A stretch of 64,000 bases of DNA. Source: Termitomyces sp. T153 (Eukaryota > Basidiomycota > Agaricomycetes > Agaricales > Lyophyllaceae). The stretch is taken from positions 1 through 64,000 of the forward strand of contig JACKQL020000074.1 in the NCBI GenBank assembly GCA_018296165.2, in the 5' to 3' direction. The notes beneath the pieces are model-generated. The model was not told the DNA's origin. It searched no databases and was given only the letters and a program-made list of their open reading frames with translations. Numbering within the stretch: the first letter of the stretch is position 1; every line of letters starts with the position of its first letter. A program made the position numbers and the translations under genes. This document shows, one piece after another, positions 46,327 through 59,042 of this stretch.

Positions 46327-49300
46327 ATGATCTGGAGACTACGCGTCCCATCGGTGTCTTTTCCAATCTACCATCGCAGATCTTTCTTTACTGTCTCTAG
46401 AATTGCTGATAATAAGTCCACAATGTCTGTCCAACAGCCTCCTTGGAATATCCCAGACCGAACCGCCCCAGAGCCCGTTCTCAAAATATATAACTCTCTA
46501 ACGCGGACCAAAGTCAGTTTTTTGTGGAGACTCTTGTTTCTGACGCTTACCTAAAACCAGACGGAATTTGTTCCAAGGAATGGCCGCTACGTCAAGTGGT
46601 ATAACTGTGGCCCCACAGTCTACGATGCCTCACATATGGGACATGCCAGGTACTTATGAAGGAAGAAACCCTTATAGCGATAAGACCTATTCATGTTGTT
46701 GCAGGAACTATGTCACGCAGGATATCTTGCGGAGGATCATGACTGACTACTTTGGATATGACGTTCACTTTGTGATGAATATAACTGATATCGATGATAA
46801 GGTAACAACAATATATCATTTGATTATTAACCTCACGTCGTGCATTAGATCATTATTCGTGCTCGTCAGAATCATCTTCTGGAAAATTTTCGCAAAGAAA
46901 CCAAATCCCTCTCGTCTGAACTCATAAATCACATACTTTCAGCATGGAGATCTCATGTACAAGGAAAAGTTGGCAAGGGTTTGTCTGAATCGGATCGTCC
47001 AACGGAGGGAGAAGAAGAGTCTGCATGGCCACGTTTGACTGAGCGGATCCAAGACAATGCATGGAAGCAAGAATGCTTGAAAAGAGATGAAAAATTTGAT
47101 ATGTATTTCTCCTCCGCGGTGTGTTTGTATCAGGCTCTTGCTCAGCGTTTAAGTTGACAGTTCATAGATACGCACGCTGTCAGCCATCCATACTGCACAA
47201 TCCCGCCTGGATAATGGACAAACTGGTTTGGATGCTGCTCATCAACTGATTGACGAATCCCGAGATATTCTTGCCCAATCATTAGATTACCAAGTAAGTG
47301 GGATTTTCTTGCCGTGTGTTTCCTCATAGATTATAATGAATCTTCTAGTTAAGCGGAACCGTAACCGATCCTGCTATTCCTCGATCTTTGGCAGCATTCT
47401 GGGAAGGTCAATTCTTCAAAGACATGGCTCGCTTGAAGGTTCGTGAGCCTGACATCATTACCCGCGTGACGGAGTACGTCCCAGAGATTGTGAATTTTGT
47501 GGAAAGAATAATTCACAATGGCTACGCCTATGAAGCCGAGGGCAGTGTCTATTTCGATACGAAAAGCTTTGACAATGCAGAAGGCCATAATTATGCGAAA
47601 CTCGAACCTTGGAGTAAAGGTAATAGAGAACTCTTAGAAGATGGAGAGGGTAATGGCAATTTCATGATCTTTATGTTCATTTTCCACTCATACTCCACTC
47701 AGGTGCTTTGTCAAAACAATCTGGTAGTCGATCAGCCTCTGATTTTGCTTTATGGAAAGCTTCCAAGCCCGGGGAACCTTCATGGCCTTCACCTTGGGGC
47801 TCAGGCAGACCAGGTTGGCATATAGAATGCTCAGTTATGGCGAGTGCTATCTTTGGTGACAACATGGACATCCACTCTGGCGGCATCGATCTGGCCTTCC
47901 CTCATCATGACAATGAAATGGCCCAGTCAGAAGTATGATTTCAATTCTTTTCTGATCGGCGATGCTGACGAGCATTAATCAGGCTTACCATGATTGCGGT
48001 TCGTGGGTTAACTATTTTATTCACACTGGCCATTTGCATATTGAAGGGCTAAAAATGAGCAAATCGCTGAAAAATTTCATCACAATCGACGTCAGGAATT
48101 GAATCTTGAGTCCACGAGCTGTACTGATACTCTTGTTCAGGAGATTTTGGAAAGGCACTCAGCCCGACAACTACGGCTTGCGTTTCTGACTCAGTTGTGG
48201 AATGCGAAAGTCGACTTCTCGGAATCTTTGATGACTGGAGAAGTCCGTGGTTTGGAGCTCACGCTAAATGTAATTCTCCATCAAAGCCGATTCGACCGCG
48301 CTGATACCCAGTTCCTAGAATTTCTTCACCGTTGTGAGAGCTCTTGTTAGCCAAGCACGCGTTGACTTTACCAAATCGGATGGTTGTCATCATTACGACA
48401 CTTCAGAATCTGATTTGACAAACTAGTGCGCATAAACGAGTCTGTCCCACCCACAATGCACACTGAATTCCCTCATAATCAGTTTTCATGACAGCCGGTC
48501 AAAGTTTCGGGCTGCGTTGTGTGATTCATTTAATACCCCGGCCGCCCTCGATGTTCTTCGTGACCTTGTTTCGAAAACAAATGTGTATATCAACTCTCGC
48601 GGGAAGAGCTTGAATGTTAGCGTGGTGGAAAATTGCGCCCGATGGATCGGACAGATGCTTCGGATGTTTGGCCTTGGTGAGGGTGAGAACTCAGAAATTG
48701 GATGGGGCCAGGACGACCATGAAGGTGGAGCAATCAATGTGGGTCTTACCGCATATTCTGCTCTTCTTCTTACCACGAATACAGAGAGAAGAAATTCTCA
48801 TGCCGTACCTCCGGCAACTTTCTTCGTTCCGTGATGGTATCCGACGACTTGCCATGGAAAAAAGTGATTCGGCTCATAAGGACATTTTGGCGTTGTGCGA
48901 TAAACTCCGAGACGTAGATCTTATCCCTTTGGGTGTCGCTTTGGACGATCAAGAAGGCGAGTACTGTATCTTGTCTCGCTCGAGCCACATCTGAGCTGGA
49001 AAACATGTAGACGGGAAAGCTCTTGTGAAACTTGTACCGCCGGCGGACCTTATAAGAGCCCGCAACGAGAAGCGAGCTCAGACAGAAGCAAAACTTGCCA
49101 AAAAAGCTGCCGCAGCTGAAGCCGAGCGTCTCAAACGCCAGCAGAAGATGGAAAAAGGCCGCATTCCTCCACAAGAGTTTTATAAGCCTCCCAATGTTGA
49201 TGAAGGAATCTACAGCTCTTGGGACGAAGAGGGCATTCCCCTCACGGATAAAGACGGCAAAGAGTTGAGCAAGAATCAGGCGAAGAAGGTTCGAAAAGAT

Positions 49301-49360
49301 TGGGAGACTCAGAAGAGGCTACATGGAGAATATCTCGTTTGGAAGGATAAAAGTAGTTAG
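46327..49360 (+). CDS. CARS: Cysteinyl-tRNA synthetase, possibly dual-targeted
   Basis: Charges tRNA-Cys with cysteine. Class I signatures are present: the HIGH-type segment [18 protein letters not shown] (exon ending about 46650), zinc ligands in CGP and [25 protein letters not shown], and KMSKS in [11 protein letters not shown] (about 48050). The anticodon-binding helical domain follows ([20 protein letters not shown]) and a Lys/Glu-rich C-terminal extension ([19 protein letters not shown]) typical of eukaryotic enzymes, ending at TAG 49358. About ten short introns; every exon joins in frame. One acceptor, after YFSSA, is best placed at CATAG before ATACGC (about 47168). Two in-frame ATGs open exon 1: 46327 adds 32 residues rich in Arg and aromatic residues ([12 protein letters not shown]), like a mitochondrial presequence; 46423 gives [11 protein letters not shown], a typical cytosolic start. 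Confidence 0.93.
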
Positions 49361-49391
49361 ATTGTATCCGACGAACGATGACACGAAAAGC

Positions 49392-49715
49392 TATCTATTA
49401 CCAATCGCAGGAACTTACTATCAGTTTGGCTATTCTATTCAGGCGAATCTCATCATCAGCATCAAACCCACCCACAGCAAGGCAATCTAAATCCAAAACA
49501 CCGACAGCTTCTTCAGTCCCATCGTCTTGGGGGATGAGAAGTGGCACAACAATCTCGCTTTTCGTTTCCCCGTCACAGGCAATGTGGCCAGGGTAAAGGT
49601 CGACCTTCGGTACCCTAAGGGTCTGTCGTTTATTGAAGGCGTCGGCACAGACACCCCTCGGTTTAGGATAGACATTGATGAATTGACACGCCGGCTTCCC
49701 ACAGAAGGGACCTAG
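49392..49715 (+). CDS. Unrecognised reading frame after CARS
   Basis: The plus strand has a protein-like stretch (LGDEKWHNNLAFRFPVTGN, VARVKVDLRYPKGLSF, TPRFRIDIDELTRR) ending at TAG 49713. Upstream, GTYYQFGYSIQ in the same frame is broken by a TAA near 49489, so either an intron or a lesion lies there. No start could be fixed. It starts only 30 bp after the CARS stop. I recognise no family; it may be a small gene, an exon of a longer one or a pseudogene. Confidence 0.3.
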
Positions 49716-50314
49716 CAGTAGCTTTTTATGATCATTTGAGGATGTGATGACTTCTGTGCCGCGCGGAGCGGGGAAGAGATAATCAACGATATAGAAGCCT
49801 ATTACAATTCAGCGTAGAAAAAGACGCTCCAGAGTCAAGCGCACCACACCAGTTCACAGCTTTTTTATCGTCTTGGCCAAAATGAGCGGGGAATCCTTGT
49901 AGCGAGCTAAAGATATGAGCAGAGGCATTTGCGAGGTTTGTGATCTGACAGATGTTAACCCAATTTTATGCCATTTCAAACCGGCAAAGGAGTTGTACCC
50001 AATTACGCTGCCCATCTAGCAGTGCCTCGAGCTGACCGTACACATGGTCCCAGAATTCTTTTTTCGTCTGGATGCTGGGACATAAAGTTTGATTCGGGGC
50101 ATTGTTTCAAGACAATATCTTCGATGCCTTACCTTTTGGGAACTAATGAAGCATCGGCGTGGGGCATTGCTGGAGTATGTTTAGTAAAGAATTGCACTGT
50201 CGATGCTTCATGATGAGATCAAATCGAGATACTAAGATCTAATCATTGCTCTGATCGCTTTCTGTGAGGCGCACTGAACCTGACACATCATCCATACCCA
50301 CTGCATACTTTCCG
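49716..50314. other. Intergenic region before GLTP
   Basis: About 600 bp. No gene or motif recognised. Confidence 0.4.
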
Positions 50315-51141
50315 ATGGCGCCCTATCTTGAGACTGTAAAAGTAAGTAAAACTATCATCCATCAATCCCGACTTAAACCTCTCCAAGTCTTTCGCAGATG
50401 TTCCTGTCACCGACGCTGGCGTCGATACACTTGCTTTCTTGGAAGCTGCAGAGGGCCTCGTAGGCATCTTTGGTACGAATTTCAAACAGCTCAATAGGCA
50501 TCTATTAAGATTCTCGGCGTAGATCTCCTTGGATCGACCGCTTTCTCTGTTGTGCAGAATGATATAAAAGGAAACATTGCTGTTCGATCGCTTCGACTTG
50601 CTTCATCGCTATACCTATACCTGACTAACGGTTCCATCATTAGAAAGTCCGCGCTCGGTATGACGCGGCTAGAAATCTGTCTGGCACTCTAGAAAAACTT
50701 GTCGAAAACGAGAAGATGGAGAAGAAGCGCACGGCTACTGAAGGCCTTTTGTGGCTTCTGAGAGGTCTTTCTTTCACCTGCAAGGCGCTGCAAAACTCAC
50801 AAGCGAACAAGACGGAAGAGTTGGCCGGGGCGTTCGCAAAATCTTATGAGGGGACCTTGAAAAGATTTCACAACTTCGTAGTCAAAGGAATTTTTGCCGT
50901 AAGTATCATATCGAAAAGCCCGATTCATCATGTTTGATTTGCAAATCCATAGGTGGCTATGAAAGCATGCCCATACCGTGCTGATTTTTACAAAAAGCTT
51001 GCTGCCGATCCTTCCGGTGGCCCGCCGGCATCCCAGGAGAAACTCGATGAGGAGCTGAATAAATGGTTAGCAGCGCTAGATGCTATTGTTGCTCGGGTCG
51101 AGGCATTTTATGAGAAGGGTAGCTATGGGAAGGGATTTTAG
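50315..51141 (+). CDS. GLTP: Glycolipid transfer protein
   Basis: Cytosolic carrier that moves glycosphingolipids (here probably glucosylceramide) between membranes. Exons: 50315-50341, 50388-50472, 50523-50581, 50644-50898, 50953-51141; 615 nt, 204 aa, the family's usual size. Conserved segments: FLEAAEGLVGIF, DLLGSTAFSVVQNDIKGNI, then the Lys/Arg patch with TATEGLLWLLRGLSFTC, whose Trp stacks on the sugar headgroup, and LKRFHNFVVKGIFAVAMKACPYRADF, which contains the His that contacts the amide. The fold should be complete. Start is fixed by the MAPYLETVK exon, followed by a canonical donor. Confidence 0.92.
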
Positions 51142-53636
51142 AGGGAGAGCGGTAGCCCCTAAAGCTGTCGGATCTATCAAGGCTGTGTTTATGACTCTCT
51201 CACAAGCTCACGCGATACAAATAGCACTCCGACAAGCTCTTCTGTCTACATCACGAAGATATGTCCGCTGAGTCACGCTGATGTCGAACGTTCTGAAACA
51301 GTATCCTCGATATTCGACGTCATCCAACGTCTGCGCGCATAATTTATCTAGGCTGAGTGATAAATTGTGGAGTTCATCCTCAAAGGTTGACATGAGAATG
51401 AGACGTAAAATCTTTCCATCGGTCAATTCTTTGCTCATTTTGCTGGACTAGACAACATCTGTGTTTGTTGCGGCTTCAGCCAATTGGCGACATCAACATC
51501 TCATACCGTAAGAAAGAGATTGCGCTTATCAATAATTCGAGAAAGTCCGATGTTACGTCTTTGATTTGAGGATTCTGTATTTCTCAAGAAAATAATTATC
51601 AGGTTTCTCAGGCACCAAATGTTTGAATGCGTTTGAAAAGGTCTCCAAGGGGAATGTAAATCGCCTTCAAGTCTCAAGGATAAGTTATCCACATCCGATT
51701 ACAACACTGTCAGCGATTAAGAGTCCTCCAGATGTTTATGTCAATATGAACAAATCCTGACCCAAGTCCCATTAGAAAAGCTGATATCTGCTAAACGAAT
51801 GAGGAAATAAGGACCTCACAAAGTGATTGACACAGCAGTAATCGGGTGTCCCAAATCCTTTGGTTCCAGCTATGGTCGGGTTCGCGAGTGCTCGGCCCAT
51901 CCACTTTCCTAGTAGACGTTCATCAGCTCTGTCGCACCCTTTCGATGTGTCCACGACCCCAGCATTTTCCAAGGAAGTTTACTCTCAAACAGTGTTAGGA
52001 AAAAGCGGCCCGCTCAGTCTCCCTGTACGTGAAGCACATGTCCGACTATGTATCACACAGAATAAGCGCCAGCTGCCTTGACGGATATAAAAAGCTCCTT
52101 TAGTAGGATAGGTCCGAAGTCGAGGGAGCTAATCAATATCTCCAGAACAATCGTCATCTCTTAAAAACAAAAGACAGGGCAGATCAGTCCGGCATGTGGT
52201 AACTGTGTTTCGATCAAAAAGATGACGACCCCACTCATTATGCCGGCCACGTCGGTAATTGTCTGCGTGTTCGGGAATTGTCTGCGTGTCGGGAATGGTT
52301 TGCGTGTCATGTTGGAAACTGTCCATATGTCCAAGAATCAAGATCCATGCAGAGTTAGCCTATGAAAAGTCGAGTCTTGATTCACAGTGAATTTATTTAC
52401 TATAAAAACATGCGACGTACTCAGAAAGGGGGTACCACGGCTCGTCATAGGTGACATTGACACGATTTGATGGAAATTACTGTGCAAGACGTAGTATCAA
52501 ACCGATTGCCGAATTATCGATTTCCAGGTCCTCGCGGCTCCTAAAAAGCAAATTTGACAGCTACGTATGGTGATGAGCTCGAGGGAAAAGTGTTATAACG
52601 ATCGAAACCACAAAAACAAAACATACTCCTTAGATGCGATTCTCATGGCCTGTGTGCATTCTCGGCCAAAAAATGAAGAGCTTGTATCTGAACCTTGATG
52701 GTGACAAAACCGAAGGTGTTTCACATTAACAGGTTCACCATGTCAGAATTATGGGTAAAAAGAATCAACACCTATCGTAAGATAGAGGTACAAGATGGTC
52801 ATCGGTCATGATCCAGACACTCTGAATGGAGAAGAATGCACAAACTCCCCGCCGGATGTGTCGGCTTCTGGCAAATACTCAGGTTCTCGTTTCTGACCAT
52901 GTCTCTCTTCATCAACACATGGATGCAAATCCCGTGTGCAAACCAAACATAGAAATCATGGACACACACTTACCAAAGTGACTGACGCCCTAGGACATCA
53001 GTTAAAATACTGACCACTCATCTACAATTTCAAGCCGTGAGTTTCGCTTGACTATAACAAGACATTGATAACAGTCAGAACTTATCGGGGTCAATCTCAA
53101 GTCCCTTGTCCATTCAAAATCTCCGCTGAGCTAAACTAACGTTGGAGTCTCGTAAACATGACAAACAGCAACATCGTGTCCCAAGCATGCATTCTCTTCC
53201 CACCAGTATCCAGTACTCTGGATTCGAGATTCCGTGGTAAAATACTTGTTCTTGCAAACAAGGGAGAGAAGCATGCAGGTACGTGGGACAAGCCGCGAAT
53301 GTGGAGCCGTATCAAACGAACTTTGGAGAAGCTTTCAGCTGAACCCGTCTCCACGATTTGGCCCACCATTGTCGTAACCTAGCACAGGGGTGCGACGTAG
53401 AATCATTTGATCTTCAACTTCCTGAACGGTCTTATAGTCAGGCGATTCCACCGCTTTCACCTGGGCACAAAGACGCATAGCACATTAGCGATAGTTCAGA
53501 AGATATGAAAATCGCCAACCAATGATTTGCTATCTTACTATCAGCAGCTTTGATATACGGGGATGGATAGGTGTGTAGCAATGACACAGGGTGAAAGTGA
53601 GACAGTCATCGATGATGAGTCGTGATGAGTTGTCCA
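51142..53636. other. Long intergenic region
   Basis: About 2.5 kb with ordinary CpG content. The longest open stretches (51860-52081 plus, 53158-53382 plus) carry no recognisable motif. A small tandem repeat lies at 52253-52310. I find no tRNA or known gene. Confidence 0.4.
52253..52310 (+). repeat. Short tandem repeat, three units of about 19 bp
   Basis: Three degenerate units containing GGGAATTGTCTGCGTGTC or close variants follow one another. Confidence 0.65.
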
Positions 53637-55004
53637 TCATATAATGTTCTCTAGTTCAAAATCGGCGTCAAGCAGATTTGACCCAGTCAATACCTTCCCT
53701 CTTGGAGATAGCCGCCGCGACAGCAGAGGGATTTGCATTTCTGGTGATGGTTCCATTTGTACCGTTCGAATGTCCCGGTGGGGAGGAATATAGGATTGTG
53801 GTGAGGTTGAAAGATGTCTCACATGTGTCAGAGCTGGAGAGGAGCTTTGTGATTTTTCGGCAACATGGGGAGTATAATGAGTCGCTCTTGGAGTGGAGCG
53901 ATAAGCTGATTTGGGAGTGATCACGGAAGGAGTAGGTTGAGTTTCTTCGTGGCTATGGTGAAGATCACTTGTTGAGCCGGTTGACACATCATCAAGTTCA
54001 TGTACATCGCTGTCTCTGTCACTATAGCTCGAGCTGACACTCTCGAAAGACAATCTCGCAATTATTGTGTCACGGGTGGACGCAGCAAGAGGAAGGGAGG
54101 TCAGCAGGGACGTGAGAGAAATTGGAGAATGAGGAACATATCGGGCATGTTCAGTAGCCTTGAAAGTAGACGCATGTTGTTGTGAGGATCGTGTCGTAGG
54201 AGGTCTTGTCACCGATGGTGGGGGAAAGAATGACATTTGGGATATAGGTACACGACGAATAGCTTCCACACCAGATGTTCGTGCAGCCGAAGGATGTGGC
54301 TCTATAGATAAATCATGCGGCGAAATTGTCGTCTCACCAGTTTCCTCGTCAGGTGTGATAGATATCAGATTGTCAGCTGTAATAGGCTTCAGGCGAGTTG
54401 CTTTGTCGATAGGAATATATAGTTGAGTGCGGAGATGGATCGAATCCGATGTCCAAAGATGATTGGCTCTACGCAGATCAGCCAATGGAATACCGTATTT
54501 CAAGGAAACTCGAGCCAAGGAGTCCCCAGGAGATACCTATGTGGGAAGGTCGGCCCAAATAGCAAGATATACGGCGTCACGCACCACATGTACTAAGACG
54601 TCCCTTGCGTCGACAGGTTTAGACTCATATTCATTCGCGGCCGGTGGAACATCAACAAGTGTTGCTACATTGAGGACGCGTGAAAGATGAGGCCGAGTGA
54701 CGCCCGCGCCATTTGGCCCTGATGCAAGTCCTGCACTTCGTAACGGATGCAGACCACCATTACTTGCAGATACTTCGAATTCCGTCCGAGATCTGACGTG
54801 CCTCCCGCCAGAAATGGGCTGGCTTCGAGCATTCTTCAATGAACCTCGCCTTGAGGACGGCTTCCTCAGCAGATCATGATCGCCCTCGCTGGGTGATTCG
54901 GCGGCGGTCAAAGGCGAAATTTCCCCAAGAAAAGGGTTCAATAGATGCAAGTCAAGGGTATCGTTGACTATAGGCGAGAGTCTACAGCCATAGTCAGCAG
55001 ACAT
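53637..55004 (-). CDS. LysM-domain protein (intracellular LysMD type)
   Basis: Exons 55004-54585 and 54536-53637; 1320 nt, 439 aa. The LysM module is split by a 48-nt intron: DVLVHV before it, VSPGDSLARVSLKYGIPLADLRRANHLW and SIHLRTQLYIPI after it, about residues 134-177. There is no signal peptide (MSADYGCRLSPIVND), so unlike secreted chitin-binding LysM effectors this resembles the intracellular LYSMD proteins with one LysM and a long disordered tail. N- and C-terminal parts are rich in Ser, Pro and His. A longer in-frame start at 55061 exists; the shorter is chosen because its start is family-like. Ligand and role are unknown. Confidence 0.82.
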
Positions 55005-55214
55005 TGCATGAGTGGATCGAGGACAAGGAGGGGCTGAGCCGACTGATCGACCACAAACCACAATGGACCCCCGGACACAGCCTCGAATCCGAGATTCCTC
55101 TTACCGTGATCCGAACTATCCTCAGATCTCACAAAGTGTCTATAGCCGAAAGTTTTGGTGGCTTCATAACAAGACTACGCAAAGGAATGTAGCAGACCCA
55201 AGGTCGCAAACTTC

Positions 55215-57138
55215 TTACTTCCTTGACCGCTTCTGTGGGTTTTCTCCACCGTGACTAATTTTTCTTTTGTTATTTTTCCTGTTTTGCACTCGGAGATCCC
55301 CAATCATGACAAGCGAATCGTTTATAATGCGCTTCTCTCCCATCCTCACGATGATGGCATGCTTTTCGTTCTTCAAAAGTGGCCCCATGAGTTTGCTCTC
55401 ATCCTCCTGCCAACACCACAAGGTTAGACTTCGACAAAGCATTATGCCAACATGTCACAAACCTGTAAAGTCGTCGGATAGGCTTTTAATCGCATTTCGA
55501 GTAGTTCATGAATGATGTCCAGTATTTGAGCATCAATTTTGGGCTTGGGAGGCTTACTTCTCGTTTTGGCGGATTTCCATTCGTCCTCATCCAGGAGGAG
55601 CAACCGTATAAATGACACTAGCAGCGCTGGAAGCTCGATATCAGCTTCGAGCAGAAATACACTGCGATTGATTGGCGGCAATCAGCTTGACGGTATTTCT
55701 TTAAGAAAGAAAAAGAATAAAGGCTCACTCGTCGCCACCTTCTTCCAACCACCAATCAATTCTTTCTCGCAAGAAAGCCTCGGAGAGCGAAGAGTCTTTC
55801 CCCAAGATGATGGAAAGAGCAATATCACCACGTATCTCGACTACGTCACCGGGATTTCCAACCCCGCCTTTGGGCAGAGGCAGCAAATCGACGTGTCCGT
55901 ATCGTCGAAGGAGCTCCGCATTGGGTAGGTCCCCATAGGTATTCCACTGATGGGAGGTCAATAAAGGAGGGAGAGAGCTATGAGTTCTTTACGATTTGTT
56001 CCCCCGCTTTGATAGGCTTGGTTGAGACCATCCTCAATTCGTTTTCATCATCAAATAATTTGGCCTGAAATCCGATCCGCAAATAGTTGAGAATGAAGGG
56101 GAAGCGCGAGAACGAGATCTTACATTTTCTGATCGATATTGTGCATTCAGCATATCAGCCATGGGGACCATGGCAGTATCTGAGGAGTCTTCTTCTTCCT
56201 CTTCCTCCTCTTCCGCTCCACTATGATGCGACTCGTTGTTCTCGTGCAATCCTTCTGGACCGCCATAGGAGTCGACATCCATTTCGTGGTCACGGGTATC
56301 AATGAGGGTATCTGTAGTCTCTTCCTCTTCTTCTCCCGAATCCCACTTTTCCACATTGAAGCTACGGGAGAGCACTCGGCTTCCCATAAGGTGATAGTTG
56401 GTCAAACTATAATGCTCAGCAGATTCAGGAGGAAAGAGGTCCGGTCGGCTCTGCGCCGTGAGTATTCATCTGTCAGGAGATTACGGACCGGAGATTGGAT
56501 GGCGTACTTGTATAGCAGGGACCAACTTCTCTCTGTAAGACTGTTCAGCCTCGTCGCGACCTAATTTTTCTACCCGGAGCAGATATCAGGTGAAGAAAAG
56601 AAACCGAATGAGTGCGTTCTAAACAGACCTACCACTGATGTACCATCTAATTCGTTCAGATCTCTTTCGTTCCAGAACATAGGTGTATCAAACTGGGATG
56701 GAAGGGTGGCTTGAGATGTAAACGTTAGCCATGACTTGATCTACTAGCTACTGAACGCACCAAGGTATTCAGACCACTTTGAGTCAGGATCTGCAGACTC
56801 CCACATCATACACAATATTAGACCTGTCCATCCCTGGTCTAATTGCATGTCTTTCCATGCGGCAACCCCGAAACGCGAGGGTAGAGAAGAAGTTCGTGTA
56901 GAGAGGGTCAGAGATCGCGGGATGGAGAAAAGAACGTGTCCTTCCTATGGTTCATCATATCTATCAAGTTGATGATTCACGAGACGCGACTGAGCCTGAC
57001 CGGAATGTTTTTTAACGCGACGACACCCCAGATATCGTCCAAATCGGAAAAGGTCGTGAAACCCATTGAATCTAAGTCAAAAAAACCGCCATTCTTCTGG
57101 AACCAATCAAGTAGTCGTTGCGGCACGAATCCAGACAT
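55215..57138 (-). CDS. SET-domain lysine methyltransferase (RKM4/SETD6 type)
   Basis: S-adenosylmethionine-dependent protein lysine methyltransferase of the Rubisco-LSMT-like group; yeast Rkm4 modifies ribosomal protein L42 and human SETD6 modifies RelA. Start at 57138 (MSGFVPQRLLDWFQKNGGFF), then GVVALKNIPEGHVLFSIPRSLTLS at the SET opening, WESADPDSKWSEYLATLP, an acidic insert of Glu/Asp runs (about 56160-56330), then the catalytic part: MVPMADMLNAQ followed by KPIKAGEQIWNTYGDLPNAELLRRYG. The Rubisco-LSMT substrate-binding region follows (RERIDWWLEE, ELPALLVSFIRLLLL, ALEMRLKAYP-like) and a basic tail ending QKRSRK that may be a nuclear signal. Several short introns; no lesion seen. Exact substrate is inference. 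Confidence 0.87.
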
Positions 57139-59042
57139 CAATTAATCGATATAGCACTAGTTGACTGAGTTAAAGAACAATCAAAGAACTCTTGATCATC
57201 GAAGTGTTTGATTACATAACAATCCTTTATTGATGGAACCGCGGCCCCGGGCCGCTTCAGAAACGTATTCTCTACTTGGCCTTACTTGCTTTCGATAACT
57301 CATTTGGCCCGAGGACACAAGTCCTATGCTGCTACCGCTGACCCTGGTTTGCCGCAGACAAGCTACTATAATGGGGTGAGAAGCGTGGGTAGGGTAGTAT
57401 GGTGTGTACTCTATGCCTCATGGATTGATTTACCAATTTCCAACTGACTGGTCTATTAACATTCAACTACGGTCATCTTCTAAACCATAGTTAGATCTCA
57501 TTTATAGTAACATAGTAACATTCAACTTAAAAGGGTGGCTGTCTTGACAACTCCAATCGGTCCTCCATCTAACTCAGTGTGTCGAAACTACGGTTATTTG
57601 ACTTCAAGGCTTGAGCTACGCGTCCTGCCTGGGACTCTGTCTACTTGCGGTTTCTCATCGGTTCCTCCCAGTCATCGGCTCTTAATTAATTATGTACCTT
57701 GTTCTGTGGCCACTACCTTCAAGTAGGCAGCTATGGGTTGCATTGCTCTTATACTGGTGAACTCCCGGTAGACTCTGCATTGTTTGGGCTAGTGTATAGG
57801 CGACGATGTGCGGGATGCAACATGCCTATATCTTGTACACGTGGATTCACGGCCCCGATTTGCCACCTGCTGTCCGACAGAAGATGTTCGATCTACTACT
57901 GCTACTGATCACTGCATCGGAGATCATTGAAATAAGTGGATTACGCTATGGAGAATATCCTCATAGGCCCTGTAATCCCTCTTTGTCCAAATTGTCTCGC
58001 TTCATTCGAACTGGGAATCGTCTTTCCTTCCAGTTGCCATGCCATTTGATTTTGTCACGAATATTCAAACTGACTCACAGGTAATGATCTAACCTGATTT
58101 TTGTACATTCCGTTCAAGTCGGCCGGCTCAAAATTAAGTCTTTCCAGCTGTGTGCGGCTCCAACAAATGAGCGGAGATAGATATCATATTTGTAACATTG
58201 TAAAAACCAATCAAGGTTAGTAGATGCCCATGTTCACAATTCTCCAAGGAATTTGTCATCTGCTACATGAAGGATGATTTGCTCGGTGGTCTTAAGTCTG
58301 AGGGTTACACATACAGCCACGGCATGATGCATGGACCCTGACCAGCCATGTAAAAGATACCGTAATAATGCAGAAAGGAATTCAGTTAGCCAAGTGGGAA
58401 AAACAAAGGGGAAGGAAGATATGTCATATCCCCTTGGCTATAGACGGTATACATGTGAGACCTCAAGACCATATCCAGTCAAAGTCGACAAGATTGGTTG
58501 CGAGAGCCATACTAGAATCATTCTTCCTGCCATGCATCTGCATGAAAACCCCTGGCGGACATTCATCTTAAAACCTACTTTGATTACCTGAAGAAATACG
58601 ATTTAAAACTCTAGCAGTTTGAGTGTAGCTGTCACACTGATAAGACGTGTAACTTTAATGAGTCGAACGCTTTAAGTTCCTATATATCAATCGTTTCATT
58701 ATTCCATTGAGATACAAGCTCTTGTGCAGAATATAAAAGGTTCAACGTTCAGCATCAAAGACATCTGAAAAATAACAAGCAAACACCCTGGCACACTCTG
58801 TCTATTTCACCAGATCAAGGAGAAGTAAATAGGGAGCTCCCAAGCGTCAGACAAACAGGAATTGATGCCGGCGACGATTGTATGAAATCTTGTGCAGCAT
58901 TTCCTCGATTTGATCGTGGGAAACGATCGGAGAGAAGTCAAAACCCAACTTGTAAGTACGTTAATCACGCTCAGTTGGCCAAGTTTGACCACCATTGCGT
59001 TCTGTATTCCGATACGCTCTCCTTTTTTCGCCCATTGACCCC
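57139..59042. other. Intergenic region, 1.9 kb
   Basis: No gene recognised. A GC-rich near-palindrome around 57239-57258 (GCGGCCCCGGGCCGC) and duplicated words such as ACATAGTAACATTCAACT near 57505 suggest repeat remnants. TATAAAAGG at 58732 may serve the CRAL-TRIO gene 310 bp downstream. Confidence 0.4.

Noticed and set aside
52253..52310. CRISPR-like array
   Set aside because: Only three degenerate 19-bp units without spacers, in a eukaryotic genome.
56147..56356. Short Lys/Arg-rich frame on the minus strand near the acidic insert
   Set aside because: Shadow of the GAA/GAG-rich acidic insert of the SET-domain gene in another frame.
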